DNA of 64,000 nt from Planctomycetota bacterium (GTDB taxonomy: Bacteria; Planctomycetota; UBA1135): assembly GCA_018671175.1 (NCBI GenBank), contig JABHIE010000031.1, positions 354,128-418,127 on the forward strand. Reading direction: 5' to 3'. The notes below the pieces were generated by a model. The model did not search any database, was not told the origin of the DNA, and worked only from the letters and a program-made list of their open reading frames with translations. Numbering within the stretch: position 1 is the first letter of the stretch; every line of letters starts with the position of its first letter. The position numbers and the translations under genes were made by a program. Of the stretch, positions 62,250 to 64,000 are shown one piece after another.

Positions 62250-62562
62250 TCTTGTCGAGCGCCTCTTCCATGAGGTCGACGAGGAGGGCTAGCTTCCGCT
62301 CGAGCAGAAGCTCGCGGCGAGTAATCTTTTCGACAATCGGAGGAAGGAGTGCCTCAAGAACATAATTGTTAATCATGTTGATGATCTCTGCGCGGTCAGC
62401 ATCGACCAACTTGTGAAAGTGGAAGTGGTAAGCGTTATCTAGGACATCTTGAGAAAAGGCCATTGACTCTTCAGTCAGGGACTTGAGCTCGCTAGGGTCG
62501 TGCTCAACTTTGTAGACATCTTTACGATAAGTCTTGAGTGCTTCTGCGAATTTTTGTTTCAC
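62230..62562 (-). CDS. Small helical uncharacterised protein in the fab operon
   Basis: The 110-residue product is fully alpha-helical and charged (KTYRKDVYKVEHDPSELKSL, RRELLLERKLALLVDLMEEAL), with no membrane segment. No family is recognised. It lies 16 bases after fabF and overlaps the pyrophosphorylase gene by 20 bases, so it is co-expressed and may bind one of these products. Confidence 0.7.
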   Translation of the reverse strand: MKQKFAEALKTYRKDVYKVEHDPSELKSLTEESMAFSQDVLDNAYHFHFHKLVDADRAEIINMINNYVLEALLPPIVEKITRRELLLERKLALLVDLMEEALDKIGDGQD

Positions 62563-62578
62563 GGGGATGTGTGTGGGG

Positions 62579-63841
62579 CTAGTCGAACTTGCGGAAGGCT
62601 AGACAAACATTGTGCCCACCGAAGCCGAGAGAATTGGAGAGGGCAGCTCTGAAATTGCTTTCGCGAGGCCCATCAGGGATGTAATCCAAGTCGCAACCTG
62701 CCTCAAGGTCAGGATTTTCAAGGTTGCGTGTTTGGTGAGCAACGCCGCGGTATAGCGTGAAGGCCGTGACAACGGCTTCAACAGCTGCGGCCGCACCAAT
62801 GAGGTGACCCGTCATGGACTTTGTCGATGAAATCGCAATCTGTCGCGCAGCTGTTTCACCGAGCGCCATCTTGAGAGACAGGGTCTCGATGCGGTCATTC
62901 ATCTGGGTGGAAGTGCCGTGGGCATTGACATAGTCAATCTCGTCGGCATTGAGCCCCCCATCTTGAATGGCCATGCGCATGGCTGCGGAAGGCATTTCGC
63001 CGCTTGGGTCGGGTGCGGTGATGTGGCCAGCATCATCGGTTTGGCCAAAGCCAGCGAGCTCGCAATAAATGGTTGCGCCACGCGCTTTTGCGTGCTCAAG
63101 CTCTTCAATGACGAGAGCGCCTGCGCCTTCGCCCATGACAAAACCATTGCGCTCGACATCGAATGGGCGGGAAGCCTCTTCGGGGCGGTCATTCCAGGTG
63201 GATAGTGCTTTGAGCTGCATAAAGCCAGCCATGGTGAGAGGATTGGTCGTCGTCTCTGCCCCACCGGTCATCATGACATCCGCGCGGCCATCACGAATTT
63301 CTCGCATGGCCATGCCAATCGCGTGCCCGCTGGATGCGCAGGCAGATGAGGTCAGGAAGCAAGCGCCCTTAAGCCCGTGTTCAATCGCAATATTACCAGC
63401 CAAAGCATTGGCCATCGTATTGGGAATAAAGAAAGGAGTAACGCGTCGAGGGCCTTTTTCTTTAAGGACCTCGTGGTAATCCAAAATGGTCTGGATACCG
63501 CCAATACCTGTGCCCAAGATCGCACCCGCACGCATGGGGTCGAAAGCGCCTTCTGTGAGGCCAGAATCAGTCCATGCCTCTCGCGCCGCAACAACACCAA
63601 CTTGACTAAACCAATCTTGGCGCTTGAGCTCTTTACGAGAGAAGTGGTCTTCGGGGATATAGGTCAGGTTGCGGACTTCTCCTGCAATGCGGGTAGACCA
63701 ATCTTGGTTTTCCCAACGATCAAGGACGCGTACGCCGCTCTTAGCAGCGAGCATCGCCTCGAAACTAGCAGAAGCACCACAGGCCAGAGGCGTAAGCGCC
63801 CCTAGCCCCGTGATGACGACCCGGCGTTTGGCCTCGGTCAT
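62579..63841 (-). CDS. fabF: 3-oxoacyl-ACP synthase II (FabF)
   Basis: Condensing enzyme of fatty acid elongation. From the ATG at 63841 (420 residues) the Cys-His-His triad is Cys168 in TSSACASSG, His308 in NAHGTSTQMND and His346 in KSMTGHLIGAA, with Lys341. It starts 15 bases after acpP, the usual acpP-fabF order. The longer frame to 63856 overlaps that gap only. Confidence 0.97.
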   Translation of the reverse strand: MTEAKRRVVITGLGALTPLACGASASFEAMLAAKSGVRVLDRWENQDWSTRIAGEVRNLTYIPEDHFSRKELKRQDWFSQVGVVAAREAWTDSGLTEGAFDPMRAGAILGTGIGGIQTILDYHEVLKEKGPRRVTPFFIPNTMANALAGNIAIEHGLKGACFLTSSACASSGHAIGMAMREIRDGRADVMMTGGAETTTNPLTMAGFMQLKALSTWNDRPEEASRPFDVERNGFVMGEGAGALVIEELEHAKARGATIYCELAGFGQTDDAGHITAPDPSGEMPSAAMRMAIQDGGLNADEIDYVNAHGTSTQMNDRIETLSLKMALGETAARQIAISSTKSMTGHLIGAAAAVEAVVTAFTLYRGVAHQTRNLENPDLEAGCDLDYIPDGPRESNFRAALSNSLGFGGHNVCLAFRKFD

Positions 63842-63856
63842 AGCGACTCGACCCAA

Positions 63857-64000
63857 CTAGACGTTGAGCTTCTTGCCGATGTAATCAATTGCGCTGCCGA
63901 CAGTCATGATGTGCTCTGCATCTTCGTCGGGGATAGTGATATCAAAAGCACTTTCGAATTCCATGACGAGCTCAACTGTGTCGAGGCTATCGGCACCGAG
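63857..64000 (-). CDS. acpP: Acyl carrier protein, C-terminal part (cut by window edge)
   Basis: The minus strand stays open from the edge and gives [16 protein letters not shown], with the phosphopantetheine serine in DSL, then [23 protein letters not shown] and the stop. Only the last 47 residues are visible. It is upstream of fabF. Confidence 0.95.
   Translation of the reverse strand, partial: LGADSLDTVELVMEFESAFDITIPDEDAEHIMTVGSAIDYIGKKLNV

Overview
The window is a gene-dense bacterial chromosome segment, with no intergenic gap over about 140 bases, no insertion sequence, no CRISPR array and no rRNA. It carries 57 protein genes (two cut by the window edges), one tRNA and one clear TPP riboswitch. 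Gene content points to a Gram-negative-type cell: TolC-like outer membrane protein, exported lipoproteins, RseP, Dxr. It probably belongs to the Planctomycetota or a related PVC lineage. The hints are many exported HEAT/TPR proteins, a DUF1080-like domain fused to a metallopeptidase, a UvrA relative with extra tandem half-modules as in chlamydial UvrA, an XPB helicase with its Helicase_C_3 partner, a UAP1-type pyrophosphorylase and lysine 6-aminotransferase. The phylum is inferred, not proven.

Layout. 1-5.7 kb: a truncated membrane protein gene, riboswitch-controlled thiC, an M48 peptidase with two YbjQ-family genes, trpS, and the yidD-rnpA pair. 5.7-10.7 kb: lysine aminotransferase and a 1209-residue exported metallopeptidase/DUF1080/thioredoxin-like fusion. 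10.7-19 kb, minus strand: a HEAT protein, then tig-clpP-clpX, an M1-like protein that has lost its zinc motif, a DHH phosphoesterase and rlmN. 19-26.5 kb: mnmG, purC, aroA, a TPR/HEAT protein, dacB (PBP4) and an inositol-monophosphatase-family gene. 26.5-34.8 kb: a tightly overlapping set of a degenerate UvrA-like protein, XPB helicase, its helicase-associated partner and a ThiE/TenI-like gene. 34.8-39.5 kb: a pseudopilin-like gene, thiL, tsaE, an ECF sigma factor with probable anti-sigma, and a TolC-like gene. 39.5-46 kb: a dihydrouridine synthase, a HEAT lipoprotein and dxr-rseP-UbiA-family. 46-53.5 kb: a subtilase, then purM leading a run of overlapping exported or membrane genes. 53.5-64 kb: a HEAT protein with a Pro/Ala-rich linker, a MaoC-like gene, an unknown 509-residue protein, a CvpA-like gene overlapping a possible degenerate histidine-kinase-like gene, tRNA-Leu(CAA), a beta-helix protein, and the operon acpP-fabF-small gene-UAP1-type pyrophosphorylase.

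How genes are read. The most striking signal is regulatory. Genes that begin transcription units repeatedly carry a -10-like hexamer, most often TAGAAT, ending about 6-9 bases before the start codon and with no Shine-Dalgarno sequence. That geometry predicts leaderless mRNAs. It appears as mirrored pairs at ybjQ/trpS and purC/aroA. In three places the hexamer begins with the stop codon of the preceding gene. Downstream genes in operons instead use ATGA, TGATG or short overlaps.

A second theme is degenerate enzyme relatives: an M1 peptidase fold without HEXXH, an alpha/beta-hydrolase-like protein with Gly in place of the serine nucleophile, a UvrA-like protein whose second half lacks its ATPase motifs, and a possible histidine-kinase-like protein without a recognisable ATP lid. 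The best candidate for an undescribed system is the UvrA-like/XPB/helicase-associated operon, which looks like a non-canonical DNA repair or DNA surveillance module.
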